A stretch of DNA of 64,000 nt from Takifugu bimaculatus. Lineage: Eukaryota; Chordata; Actinopteri; Tetraodontiformes; Tetraodontidae. Shown here in pieces: positions 26,990-39,900 of the stretch; the first letter of the stretch is position 1; every line of letters begins with the position of its first letter. Location: the NCBI GenBank assembly GCA_004026145.2, contig CP034983.1:8664588-8728587 (forward strand), given 5' to 3'. Below the pieces are notes generated by a model. It saw nothing but the letters and a program-made list of their open reading frames with translations, ran no database searches and was not told the DNA's origin. Both the position numbers and the translations under genes were made by a program.

Positions 26990-27690
26990 GCGGACCGTGA
27001 AGACTCAACCCGCTGGCCGCCTGCTCACGGCCGTCTGCAGGGCGCCGCACTTGTGCTTTCTCTCCTTCCAGAAAATGTGAACAAATGAAGGAAACCGAAT
27101 CGCCGAATGCTGTCCGTGGACCGAACCGACAGCGAACACTTTCTTCTACACACTCAAGTCACAAAAGCTTCCCATTGCTGCGCTGTTTCATTTGTTTAGC
27201 CACGAAACCTCAACGACTCACCGTCACAACCACCGACGTCTGGAGACATTCACCTGCTAAATCTCTCCTAAAATCTGTGAAAATGCAACAATCTTCATCT
27301 AGAACACGTTTCCTGGTAGATCACAAGTTTCTTCATTGACTCCGGCTGAAAACAACCATTTAATTCTGAACACTTTTTCAAAAACGGGAGTTATTCGACA
27401 AGCAGCAAACACATTTCTGATGGTTGCGGCTCGATGGCGGCAGCGCCGATGTCAAACTCGTTAAGCCCGATTTCTAAAGATTATTCTAAAACAATGATTA
27501 AAAAACACTTTACGCATCTTTAAGAAGTTACATTTATCACACTATTTGTACACATTCCTTCATAGCTGGCTGGCTTTCACATGTCCGAGAGTCCTTTGTA
27601 GCCTGAAAGTGAACGAGGAACTTTGCAAAAGTGACCGTGATAAAGTTTTATACGACTATCATCTTACTTTGAATTCCCGAACTCGAATCT
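26990..27690 (-). promoter_or_regulatory. conserved H1 upstream region, copy 1
   Basis: About 700 bases upstream of H1 that recur almost unchanged at 32755-33450 and 56130-56828. Contains TGTGTTTG (H1-box-like; AAACACA on + at 27407-27413) and a YY1-like GCCGCCATC. No canonical TATA is seen; TTTAAG about 50 bases before the H1 ATG may serve. Confidence 0.55.
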
Positions 27691-27839
27691 GGACTAGAAT
27701 TTATTCTTGAGACGTTCATTGTCTCCTCCGTTAAAATTGTCATTTTTTCTTGAAAAGCACAAAATGGACAATATCAGATTACATTCTATTTCGCCAATTG
27801 TCTAATTTAACAGTGCGGACAACAAATTGATAATGCCAC

Positions 27840-28520
27840 AGAATTTTATTAGCACTTACTGCTAAGACACACTGGCATTACGGACATCTCAGTAACAATG
27901 CTATAGAATGTATGTTTTACAACTTAATATCGGGTGCCAAGACATATTGGAAGTCTTAAATTTGTACAATATCTGATACAACTGCGTCATCCACTTTGTG
28001 TGGTCACTACATTTTGTGCATGTGCTACACGTTTAAATGTTAAATCATGGTGACTATCCTGAAGAAAAATATAATATAGTCATGGAAATACCACTGTGTG
28101 GTCTCTCTCGTGTGATTGGCTAGATCATAACCACGTGACTTTTTTACTTGAGCGGTTGGTTAACGTTTACCCCCTACTTCGTCCAGTCATCATCTGGAAT
28201 TGAATATTGGATGGGTGGATATCAAAAATATTGGAAATTATAAAATGACAATGAATAAGTAATGAAAAATAACCAGGAAAGGACAATACAAGATATGAAG
28301 TAATTATGTTAAACATAATTAGCCCTATCAACAAATGTTAACGTTTAAAATTTGATGTGAAGTCTTCGCCCTTTGTTTACCAAACAAAACTCAATGAATG
28401 AAACATCTTCCTGGCCAAAAAGGGTCATTTAAAAAAAAAGACATCGAGACTGGTGTATTTTTGTGGATCTGCCTCAAATTTAGAATTCACACTAAATATT
28501 TAATAATTTTTACCTCATTT
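27840..28520 (-). pseudogene. H2B locus with the gene deleted
   Basis: Read on the minus strand, 28520-28079 matches the H2B upstream region at 53790-54235 (including CCAAT box, 28114-28119 on +, and octamer-like ATTTCCAT), and 28077-27840 matches the region downstream of H2B at about 54786-55000 minus the Rex1-like insertion. The TATA box, the whole coding sequence and the stem-loop, about 550 bases, are missing at the junction near 28078. So this unit once had an H2B between H1 and H4. Confidence 0.85.
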
Positions 28521-28760
28521 TTAACAACATTTTAGTTTCTTTGTTTAGAATATATGAAGTAATTATTTTGTACAATATATTAAGCACCCATCAACAAATG
28601 TTAAAGTATAAAATTTGATTTGAGGTCTTCATGCTTTGTTTACCAAAACATTGTATGAATAAAGCACATCTTCCTCATTACAAATGGTCATTAAAAAATA
28701 TCTAGACTGGTGGATTGTAGTTTTATGTGGAGATGCCTCAAAATAAAATGTTCACTGATG
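28290..28760. repeat. diverged tandem duplication in the H4-H2B spacer
   Basis: 28292-28500 and 28551-28755 share the same order of blocks (TATGAAGTAATTAT, ATCAACAAATGTTAA, AAAATTTGAT, CTTTGTTTACCAAA, ACATCTTCCT, AGACTGGTG, GATGCCTCAAA), offset about 259 bases. Noncoding. Confidence 0.75.
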
Positions 28761-29117
28761 AAACATTTCAGCATACAGCACTTCACCTGCTTAAGAGGAG
28801 ATAGTTAAATTGATTACCTCCCCCCCCCCCATCCATCCCCCTTTGTAAAGGTTAATTTTTCCTCTAGCCTCCCAGTTTTGAGTGTGAATAGCTTTGTTAC
28901 CTATTCTTCCGTTGAAGTGGCTGGGTATGTTCATTACCAAACACAAACGGCACGATAACTCATGTTTAAGTCAGACCAAATATTTGCTTTTTGGTCTTCT
29001 ACAGCTCTGATGCTACTAATATGTCATTTCATGTTCTTGTCGACCTTGCTCCAAGTATATGGTTTCCCGTCAACTGGCCAGGTTGCGCTGAAATTCTACT
29101 CTTTACAAGATGTGAGT

Positions 29118-29133
29118 GGCTCTTAAAAGAGCC
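29118..29133 (-). terminator. histone mRNA 3' stem-loop (H4 copy 2)
   Basis: Minus-strand GGCTCTTTTAAGAGCC, with the downstream element TGTAAAGAG on the minus strand at about 29099-29107. Confidence 0.95.
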
Positions 29134-29156
29134 TTTGGGGTCAGCGATAGGGAGAA

Positions 29157-29633
<477 letters not shown>

Positions 29634-30184
29634 TTATTGTGAGATTGAGAAAATCAATAAACACCTGTTGATGATGTGTGTTTGTGACCCGACTTTTAAA
29701 CATTTTGATGCGTTTTGCAGCCTCCTACGTTTGCCTCTCTCATGAATTAAAAGAAGACGGAGCAACACAGAAGAAGAATTTATGTGTTTAGGTGTTGCAT
29801 GAATAACGTAAGTCAAAATAGTTTTAGGCACATTCACAATTGGGGTAAATAATGATTTCACTGTCAACCCAGAGATATATGGCAGTTGAATATTTACAAT
29901 GAATCAATAAAATCTTGTCCACACATGTCAAAGAAGCTTTACATAATAATTCAGAATAATTCAAACTCCAATATTGGTGGGAAATCTGATTTTCAAAATT
30001 ATTCTCCAAGTCTCAGCCCATCATTCCTCCCTGTTTTCTTTAAGTACAAATATAAATTGTAACAAATGTAAATGAAACAAAATAGAAAATATAGAGATTT
30101 AAAGTGAAACATGTGAATCTACAGATAAAAACAGATGAAACAGATGAACATAATGTGTGTGATATAAATTTAAAACTGCTTCAT

Positions 30185-30330
30185 TATGTAGAGAAATCAC
30201 AAAGGGATGATGAAAATGAAAAAAGAGTGCGATCCTGGACCAAATGGACTGCCCATAGAATTGTATGTAAATTGTATAGTTTAAATTACATGGGAGTGGG
30301 TGAAATGGTTAACAAAAGAAAAAAAAGGTA
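30185..30330 (+). mobile_element. L1/Tx1-like LINE fragment (RT start)
   Basis: Translation around 30236-30280 gives PGPNGLPIELY, the N-terminal reverse-transcriptase motif (PGPDGLP.E.Y), parallel to 46480-46520. Broken frame. Confidence 0.6.
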
Positions 30331-30449
30331 AAATATTCTTTATGTGGAAAGAAAAGACAAACTTTTGTGAACTGATAGGTGTACATCATTAAATAACGAG
30401 GTATGGAATAGGAAATGATAAACAATAGAAATAAAACAACATAAACCCA

Positions 30450-31280
30450 TTACTTCCTTTTCAAATACGCTTTATTAAAGTCTCACACAAGAAAAGACAA
30501 ACAATATATAAAACTACATCTTTGACATTTTCATGTCTACAAGATAAACACAAACATAGTACGGTACATTAAGATTTGGTCTGTTTGCGACATCAACAGG
30601 TGCCAAGGTGTTGTTTGTTCTTAAGTTCAGTGTCATCTGCTTCTTTAGCTCAGCTGTTATTTGTTCAACCACACAGTGTTGTTGATGTACAAATTAGCTA
30701 AGTCACCACCACACACCTTATTTTCCGTAACTTTGTTACAGTGATGCAAATAACCATCCGAAAGAGCTCTTGTTGGAGTAAGGAAAGTTTTTCTAAAAAA
30801 ATTCCATATTATACTGATTTACTCTTGATGTTTATGTTTAAACTTTAAGTTATATCTTCTGTTAGTCGTCTGACACTCAAGGAATAGACGTTCCATTGTT
30901 TCCTCCTCCTCTTCATTGTAACATAGCACCATTTCAGAACTGTCTGGACTGCTATATGCCCCACTGATATCAGTCACATTTCTAATGTGCCACCATGCAT
31001 GTTATTGCTTGTTTGGGTGTATATTTGTTTGTTCGACATGTCACAGCAATTTATATATTTTTTCACCAGCGGTTCATTCTCCCTCTCTTTTTAGACCAGG
31101 TACAAATTTTTATTACCCAAGCAGCCTTTATGTTGAGTCCTGAGGAAATATTTTTGCAATACCCAATCTTTAATTTTAGACCTAAGTCCATTACTTCTAA
31201 AACTCCCTCTTTTTGTTATCAGGTCCATTGCTGCCAATGACTCCTGTTTGTGGGCACAGGTTGCATGAGACATTGTTCAT
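30450..31280 (-). mobile_element. LINE fragment, antisense, 3' part
   Basis: Minus-strand translation at 30830-30960 contains EEEEETMERLFLECQT, resembling the C-terminal EEPMEHLLLDCQSS segment of the LINE at 39.7 kb (CCHC-like region of L1/Tx1 elements). Starts with CTTTATTAAAG near 30468, the reverse of the element's tail. Confidence 0.55.
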
Positions 31281-31499
31281 TTTCTTCAGTTGTAACTTGT
31301 GAAGAGAATTATTTTATCTTGTTAGCATCTTTTATCTTATTAGCATGCGTTATACTATATGTTTTTGTTTTATGTACAGTTAGTTTAGAAGTTAGGAATA
31401 CTATATACTCTTTAGTAGGAATACACATAAGCAAGTCAGTTGACCCTTCTTTGACATGAATACTGCTTAGACAGTTGGAGCCAGGCAGACAGGAAATGG

Positions 31500-31880
31500 T
31501 AGACCCTCATCGTAAAATATGACAGCATAATTTACTGGTGATTGATAAGTTCCTGGACAGGAATAAGACCTCTGACCTGGCCATCTGAGAAGACAATGGA
31601 GAAGGACTGCACCAACACCAAATGAGGCAGGAAGAAGAAGATGAAGTCACCCAAGAAGAAGGACTGGATTGGACTGAATTAGCATCAATAATTACATATG
31701 TCTTTCTATATAAACTGGGCCAAGGGATAGTTAGGTGGTCAGACTTCATGCCCTGACAATTGACTTTGTTGTTGCTAGGGTTATGAACTGGCCCGGAGCT
31801 CTGTAATATTTGTATATTGAATTGATTCTGTTTGCTAAATACATTTTGAAATTGACATTTGTTTACTTGAAGTCTTCATT
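31500..31880. mobile_element. possible LTR-like remnant
   Basis: Contains a TATATAAA promoter-like motif (31710-31717) and a downstream stretch ending TAAATACATTTTGAAATTGACATTTG, in the style of an LTR R-U5. No partner LTR or coding domain was found. Weak call. Confidence 0.25.
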
Positions 31881-32130
31881 TAAAGAACACGCGGATTGGC
31901 AGTGACACACGAGAGGTATTGCAATCCAACACTTGATGTCATCCAGGTTAATAATGTCTTAATGTGTTTTATCCATTTTTTCGCTTGGGGATCAACATAT
32001 TTTCCCATTAAGTCGCAATAGTTCCCATTTTTGTTTAACGATCTACAAGGAAACTTAAAAAAAAATTGAAAATTTTGTCTTGAATGGTCTCCCAGAGGCA
32101 GATACCTGGGTCTTTTGGGATTCAAGTTTT
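31880..32130 (-). mobile_element. LINE fragment, antisense
   Basis: An 81-residue minus-strand frame (PRYLPLGDHSRQNFQFFFKFPC..., PQAKKWIKHIKTLL) looks like the C-terminal region of an L1-type ORF2. No motif is decisive. Confidence 0.35.
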
Positions 32131-32754
32131 ATTGGAATATCATGTTGAGTTCTTTCTCTAGTCCTGTTACGATTTCAGGATTCTTAAACAAGCCAGCATT
32201 TAATTGTCAAGAAACTTTTCTATTGATTTTTCCAAGTTGCAGGAATGCTTAAGTCAGATGGTCAGACTTTACTAACACATTGTTTTTGTATTAAATTTTG
32301 TAAGAAATATATACCTAATAAGTCTGTTCTTGTTTTTGTGTTATCAAATCTCGTAAAATCTATTTTATGGGGAGGGGGGTAAGACTTTAAAAACATCCTT
32401 TATGCCACATTTCTCGCTCATTGATTTGAGTGTTTTTTTGCATTTGTCCGTTTCAGAGGTTGTTGAGTTATATCCTGTTGTACTGTGTAGGCATTAAAAC
32501 CACCGCATAAACCTTAAAGATATGTGAAGTGTGTTTTTAATCGTTATTTTAGAATAAACTTTAGAAATCGTGCTGAAAGAAGCTTGTTATTGTTCCTAGT
32601 GGTACTACGAACAATTATTTTAGCATTACTGGATCATTCCATATTATATGAATGTGTTGCCTGCACTTTTAAATATAAAAAGGGGACAGAACCTAGGAAA
32701 TAATCTGTTTCCATTTTATTGCTTTCAAGAAAAATTAGAGTGAAAAAATCGTTA

Positions 32755-33450
32755 GAATGTGACTTGTCACATTCGAGTTCGGGAATTCAAAGTAAGATGA
32801 TAGTCGTATAAAACTTTATCACGGTCACTTTTGCAAAGTTCCTCGTTCACTTTCAGGCTACAAAGGACTATCGGACATGTGAAAGCCAGCCAGCTATGAA
32901 GGATAAATGTAACTACATATCTTAAGAAAAGTGTTTTTTAATCATTGTTTTAGAATAATCGTTAGAAATCAGGACTTAACGAGTTTGACATAGGCGCTGC
33001 CGCCATCGAGCCTCAACCATCAGAAATGTGTTTGCTGCTTGTAGAATAACTCCCGTTTTTGGAAAAGTGTTCAGAATAAATTATTGTTTTCAGCCGGAGT
33101 CAATGGAGAAACTTGTGATCTACCAGGAAACGTGTTCTAGATGAAGATTGTTGCATTTTCACAGATTTTAGGAGAGATTTAGCAGGTGAATGTCTCCAGA
33201 CGTCGGTGGTTGTGACGGTGAGTCGTTGAGGTTTCGTGGCTAAACAAATGAAACAGCGCAGCAATGGGAAGCTTTTGTGACTTCGAGTGTGTAGAAGAAA
33301 GTGTTCGCTGTCGGTTCGGTCCACGGACAGCATTCGGCGATTCGGTTTCCTTCATTTGTTCACATTTTCTGGAAGGAGAGAAAGCACAAGTGCGGCGCCC
33401 TGCAGACGGCCGTGAGCAGGCGGCCAGCGGGTTGAGTCTTCACGGTCCGC
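32755..33450 (+). promoter_or_regulatory. conserved H1 upstream region, copy 2
   Basis: Inverted copy of 26990-27690. A further partial duplicate of its distal part (TATGTGAAG to TTTAGAAATCG) lies at 32520-32575. The long frame 33264-33752 runs through this region and out of frame into H1, and is a shadow. Confidence 0.55.
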
Positions 33451-33516
33451 ATGGTGCGTTTAAGTGCAGTTTTGTCCCGCGGACTCGTCACCTCATTGAG
33501 ACAACGATCGACGAAG

Positions 33517-34116
33517 ATGGGAGAAGAAGCGCCAGCACCAGCCGCTCCGGCGAAAGCCGCAAAGAAGAAGGCTACCAAAGTGAAGAGATCAGGCCCGAGC
33601 ATCAGCGAGCTCATCCTGAAGGCCGTGTCCGCATCCAAGGAACGCAATGGCGTGTCTCTGGCCGCCCTGAAGAAGAATCTGGCAGCCGACGGGTACGATG
33701 TGGAGAAGAACAAGGCCCGTGTCAAGATCGCCGTCAGGGGCTTGGTGACTAAGGGGACTCTGGTCCAGACTAAGGGCACCGGAGCCTCTGGCTCTTTCAA
33801 GATGAACAAGAAAGCGGCGGAACCAAAAGCCAAAAAGCCCGCGGCCAAGAAGGCAACCCCAAAAGCCAAGAAACCCGCGGCCAAGAAGGCAGCCCCAAAA
33901 GCCAAGAAGCCTAAAGCGGCAGCAGCAGCCAAGAAGCCCGCAGCCAGCAAGAAGTCTCCAAAGAAGGCTCCAGCGAAGAAAGTCGCAAAAAGCCCCAAGA
34001 AGGTGAACAGAAGTCCCAAGAAAGTGACGAAGAAGGCACCTGCAGCCAAGAAAGCTCCAGCAAAGAAGGCTCCGGCCAAGCCTAAAGCCAAGAAGGCAGC
34101 ACCCAAGAAGAAGTAA
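33517..34116 (+). CDS. linker histone H1
   Basis: 199 codons, protein identical to copy 1, with the same globular domain and SPKK-bearing tail. Start MGEEAPAPAAP; the in-frame ATG 66 bases upstream (33451) would add MVRLSAVLSRG and 11 more residues. Convergent with H2A at 34.7 kb; the shared 3' spacer holds both stem-loops. Confidence 0.96.
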   Translation: MGEEAPAPAAPAKAAKKKATKVKRSGPSISELILKAVSASKERNGVSLAALKKNLAADGYDVEKNKARVKIAVRGLVTKGTLVQTKGTGASGSFKMNKKAAEPKAKKPAAKKATPKAKKPAAKKAAPKAKKPKAAAAAKKPAASKKSPKKAPAKKVAKSPKKVNRSPKKVTKKAPAAKKAPAKKAPAKPKAKKAAPKKK

Positions 34117-34152
34117 AGGATGGCGAGCAACCCTGAGAGGGTTCTTTCAAAA

Positions 34153-34168
34153 GGCTCTTTTCAGAGCC
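34153..34168 (+). terminator. histone mRNA 3' stem-loop (H1 copy 2)
   Basis: GGCTCTTTTCAGAGCC, 36 bases after the stop codon. Confidence 0.95.
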
Positions 34169-34638
34169 ACCACCACCACATCTCAGACATCATTCCTGCT
34201 ACCTCATCTTTATTTTCAGACATGCACACCATGATGAATAACTAATGAGGGTTATAAGATAACCCCAAGGGCTGTATACATACATACATACTGTATATAC
34301 ACACGCAATATACACACGCGATTAGGAGGGCTTATTTCTTACGTTTTTAATACACTGACTTATGACTCCATCCTGGAACTTGCCAATATAAAGCTGAATT
34401 TCAAATACATATTTTCAAATTTTATTGACAATGTAAACAGATTCATGATGTGTTAATGACAAATGCCAGTCGTTCCCCTTGACCGGTTTAGCTTAAGATC
34501 ATTGATGGGACGCGCATTTAACACTGGTTTTTATAAACGATTGAGTCTTGTCGCAGCAGTCACTGGTTGACGTTAGTCATCCTAATCGAATTTACGTTTC
34601 TTTACAGCCTAGGACAATCGCGCTTTATCAGTGTGGGT

Positions 34639-34654
34639 GGCTCTGAAAAGAGCC
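34639..34654 (-). terminator. histone mRNA 3' stem-loop (H2A copy 2)
   Basis: Minus-strand GGCTCTTTTCAGAGCC, 25 bases after the H2A stop codon. Confidence 0.95.
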
Positions 34655-34679
34655 GTTTGGTGCTCGGACACAAAGACAC

Positions 34680-35057
34680 TTATTTGGCCTTCTCGGTCTT
34701 CTTGGGCAGCAGGACTGCCTGGATGTTGGGCAACACGCCGCCCTGAGCGATCGTCACTCCTCCCAGCAGCTTGTTCAGCTCCTCGTCGTTGCGCACAGCC
34801 AGCTGCAGGTGGCGGGGGATGATACGAGTCTTCTTGTTGTCGCGGGCAGCGTTGCCAGCCAACTCCAGGATCTCAGCCGTCAGATACTCCAGCACAGCGG
34901 CCAGGTACACAGGAGCGCCGGCGCCAACGCGCTCAGCATAGTTGCCCTTGCGGAGCAGCCTGTGAACACGGCCCACTGGGAACTGGAGCCCGGCCCGAGA
35001 AGAGCGAGTCTTGGCCTTAGCTCGGGCTTTGCCGCCGGTTTTTCCTCGACCACTCAT
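34680..35057 (-). CDS. histone H2A
   Basis: 125 codons, protein identical to copy 1 (25.4 kb). Intronless, divergent from the intact H3 at 35.4 kb, ends in its own stem-loop. Confidence 0.97.
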   Translation of the reverse strand: MSGRGKTGGKARAKAKTRSSRAGLQFPVGRVHRLLRKGNYAERVGAGAPVYLAAVLEYLTAEILELAGNAARDNKKTRIIPRHLQLAVRNDEELNKLLGGVTIAQGGVLPNIQAVLLPKKTEKAK

Positions 35058-35829
<772 letters not shown>

Positions 35830-35855
35830 ACTGGCCGCTCACACACATTAACAAA

Positions 35856-35871
35856 GGCTCTTTTAAGAGCC
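35856..35871 (+). terminator. histone mRNA 3' stem-loop (H3 copy 2)
   Basis: GGCTCTTTTAAGAGCC, 26 bases after the stop codon. Confidence 0.95.
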
Positions 35872-36953
35872 ACATCAACTCTTCTAAATAAGATTATTCC
35901 TAGAACTGAAACTTTATTATTTTTATTTTTTTAAATCACTGTTGCAGTTCTTAGTCCAGGCATTAAATGTTTATTGTACATAAACTGATTTTCAAAATAG
36001 ATGTATTTATTTAGTATTTATTAATGTGCTCATTAATCCAGCAATTTATTTGGAAATAAATTAATCCATGCTGCATGTCAGTTCAATATTGTTCAATTTC
36101 ATAAAACATTCTTTAACCTCTTTTTTTTTTTAATACAAAAATGTCCTTGTAAATTCAATATAGATTGGCTGTAATATCAATTCAAATAATCACCTGTCTT
36201 TCACTGAAATGTGATCAATGTTCATTTTCTGTTCACTTCAGTCACTTATAGAGCCTCTTAAGAGTGTCATCCAATTCATTCTACTGGTATATGATCCACA
36301 TTCTATCTTTATAGGCCTTCCAAATTAAATGAAATTTGATCACTGTTAAAAATGTTTAGGCCCATTACCTTTTTCTCCAAAGCCAAGCAACTTTGCCTTT
36401 CATAGATGGGTGAAATAAAGAGTTTTAAACTTAGAAGTTTATTCATGCAGTTTTAAACAGTAGCAATAAGAACAAAAGTGCAACCTAATTTTCAGCAAAA
36501 CTCTCCTGTGAGAATTATCAAGTTATCTCCTGTAATGTATATCCTGATCATCTGTCAGACTTAGCTCAGCTGTCTGCTTTTCACTGGTACATCGTGTTTG
36601 TCAAAGCGTCACAATCTCTGAACTTATTTCTGGAAATGTTTTTCTTACAGCAAAGCTGGATTTATACATTAAATGAAAGTGATAAAGAATGAATAACCCT
36701 GAGTTAATACCAAAAAAGAGAAGAAACCACAAGAGTGAGTTCAAAGCACCTAATTCGTTTTGTCTTTTGCTGCCATGCTTACAAGAGCTGGGTGCAGAAC
36801 TTATAGCCTTAAACGTCAGCTTCACTACAATTTAGAGCTTGTCTGACAACTAGTATCCCATTTTATTTCATTGATATTATTACCCACATTTAGCTCCCCG
36901 ATTTGTATTTTACCTATAATTTAAATCCCAAACAAAAAAAACCCAAAAGTTTC

Positions 36954-39900
36954 TCAAAGAATCAGGGGGATAATGGCCATCCTCAGGCTTGGATAATCCT
37001 TGAACTCTGTGCTGTATGCTCGGTGCTTCCCTTTGGCCCATATAGTCATTTGGATGAATGCCATTAATGTATAAAATGCCACTGAAATGCAAAATATTTG
37101 CATGTTTCAACCTACTTATTTAGGGTTGTTAAATGCATTCATGCTTTAAAAACATGCGTTGTACCTGGAAGACACTGGGTCATAATGGTAAAGCTCACCC
37201 AAGCTCCAGCCTAAGAATAAAAAGAGTGGTTAATACACTACACATGACTGTCATCATGGTTCACAGTTGAGGTTTTCCCTTACCTCATATGTGTAATTTG
37301 GACATGACACAAGGAAAAATAGCCATGTAAATGGGTTTTTACTTGGCACAGGAAAGCACTGGCTCCTTGGACCTGAGAAATATTTGAAAGTAATTGAATT
37401 TATTTGAATATTAGATTTCACAAACTAGAAATTTAAGTCATCTTGCCATTTCCTCTGAGTCCACTAAGGGTAAGATGTGAGGAGAAATTGCCTAATTCGC
37501 ACAGCTTGGAAGGCAGAAAGAAATTCACAGCTCAATCTTACACATTCATTCAAGGTGGACTTCTGCTGCTTCAGGTCACTGTATACGTACCACAAAGACG
37601 ACTAATGCACAGTTCACTTGTAGTTCTCCGTATGCTGTAAAGATAGAGATGCAGATGTGTTGCTCTGACAGATTTATGAGGTAAAGCTGCATGTGTAGTC
37701 ATTGACCTACATGGAGGTGTATACAGAGGGTGATTAATACAGTAAGCACACCAAGCAGAGAAACCCCAGTAATAGGCACAGTTCTATGAGAAGAAAAATA
37801 ACAACACAGTTATCTTGCAAAATAAACTATAAAAGATTTATTCGATACTCTATGGAAATACAACTTGAGAAGCTCTATTTTTCAAGCTGTAAAGCGCTCT
37901 TACTTTGACTATTGATCTGAGAGGCATGGTCCCAGCGGGTAAAGCGATGCACGAATATAGTCTCCATCAATCTCTTCACGTAATGGAAAGTATGACAAGC
38001 ACAAGCCAATCTTGGAAACAGATGAAGAATTAATAATACTGTACATTCATTATCGTGATTTGTGCACCGAATTATTATACAAATTTAAAGTGTGGCAAAA
38101 TATAATACATTTATCTGAGAGTGTCCAATTGTCTTATGTGTAATATTTTGGTACTAATTGGTGAAAGACTAAACTGACGACAACAAAGAATTAAATTTTC
38201 TTTATTGGCCACTTACGTGACAACATGATGAGGACTCACTGTTGAGGAATATCTGTTTGAGTAAATGAACGGGACTCGAAAATAAAACAGAAGATAGCTG
38301 ACAAGAGGCCCGATGCACTCTGCAAAAAAGACCTGCAAATGGAAGAACAAAAAAATTAACATTATATGGTCTCAGTCAATAATTTGATTTTTGGAATATA
38401 TACAGTATATAAAAAATAAGGATGGAACTGCAAATTTGATCATGTTTTTATATTCGTAAAAGGAAAAAAAATGTATTTTTGTTGGACATCACGATTGACA
38501 GGCTGATCTTTGCAGGACCTACAGTAATGTGGTCGTTCTATTGGTCTGTTGTGGGATAGAAGGAGCTGAGCTGAGGACAGTTCTGGATTTACTGGTCAAT
38601 CAAAGTTCCTACCTACACCTATAGTTATGAACTCTGGATCACGACTGAAAGAACAAAATGCAGGATACAGGCAGCCAAAAAGTTTCCTCCACACTGATGT
38701 GGAGGAGCCTTTCACTCTATTTCTAAGGGAGCATCCTTCGGAGTATAGCCCCTATATTGAGAGGAGCCAGCTGTGACTATATTCAGGATAGCTGGAGGAA
38801 GTCTGGGTGTCTCCTTAGACTGCCCCCACAACTTCAGGGGACGGTGGCTATTGTCTTTGGTGGCTGACTCTTACTGTTGTGGTTCGGTTTTCTGGATGTC
38901 ACTCAGACTTTCTCACCTCCTCCTCTACCTGCAGGAGCGGCATTTAGGGGGGGCCGATCTCCGAGAGCGCTGAGCCTCTGGCTCACCTGCAGCTCTTTCG
39001 TCCTAAAGTGGCTACTACTTAAGCTCTCCCCTCTTTGCCTCCGGTGCCGGGTTGTTGCTCATGCCTCGATACCTAGTGCCAGCTCCCAGAGATCACCAGC
39101 CCTTCGCCTCGCTTATATTCTCAAGTAGTACGTTTTTTTCAGTGCCTAGTCACTGCTTTCCGTTGTACTTTTCTCTTCGCTTTTCTGTTGCTACTTTCGT
39201 AAAGTTTTTGTTGCTACTTAGTTCGACCGTTTGGATTTTTGACAATAAAGAATCTTTAGTTTGCACTCTGCATCTGGGTCCTGGCCTCCTTAACGCTCAC
39301 GTAACACTTACCTTTTTAAGTAAGCTTTATTAAAATCTAACAGAAAACAATCAATACAAATAAACAATAAAATAAGAAGTCAACAGCAATGTTTCTTACC
39401 ATCGTCCAGCCTATCTGTGGTCCAAGATCTCTGAAATAAATTGTGACAGTGGTCCCAACCAGTAGATTCTTTAAGATTTCATCATCTCTCAGTAATTTCT
39501 TTTCTGAAAAAGGAAAAGCAAAGGTGTGACATGGGTATGTGTCTTTTTAAAAAAAAATCAATAAAAACCTCTCTAAGTAAAAGACACAACATGGACTGAC
39601 AGTGGGTTGAATAGTGGTACAGGACACTTGTTCAATAAAGCTGTTATGTTAAAACCTAGAAGTGCCCATTTGACAACTGCCAGGAGGAGGAACCAATGGA
39701 ACATCTATTGCTTGACTGTCAGAGCTCCAGAGAGGTGTGGGAGAAGATCTCACAAGTAGATTTAAACATAAACAACAACATATCAATATTTTATGGACTC
39801 TTCATGGAAAAACTGTTTGTACAACAAACAAGAATTCTACTGGATGATCATCTGCACCCCAGGAACAAAGTTGTGGAAAACAAGGTGTGTGATGGTGACT

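Noticed and set aside
26310..27080. 256-residue hydrophobic ORF antisense to H1, repeated at 33360-34130 and 56738-57508
   Set aside because: It is the mirror of the Lys/Ala/Pro-rich H1 frame (Leu/Phe/Gly/Ala on the other strand) and has no features of its own; conservation follows from H1.
33264..33752. 162-residue ORF over the H1 start
   Set aside because: Out of frame with H1; the same shadow occurs at the other copies.
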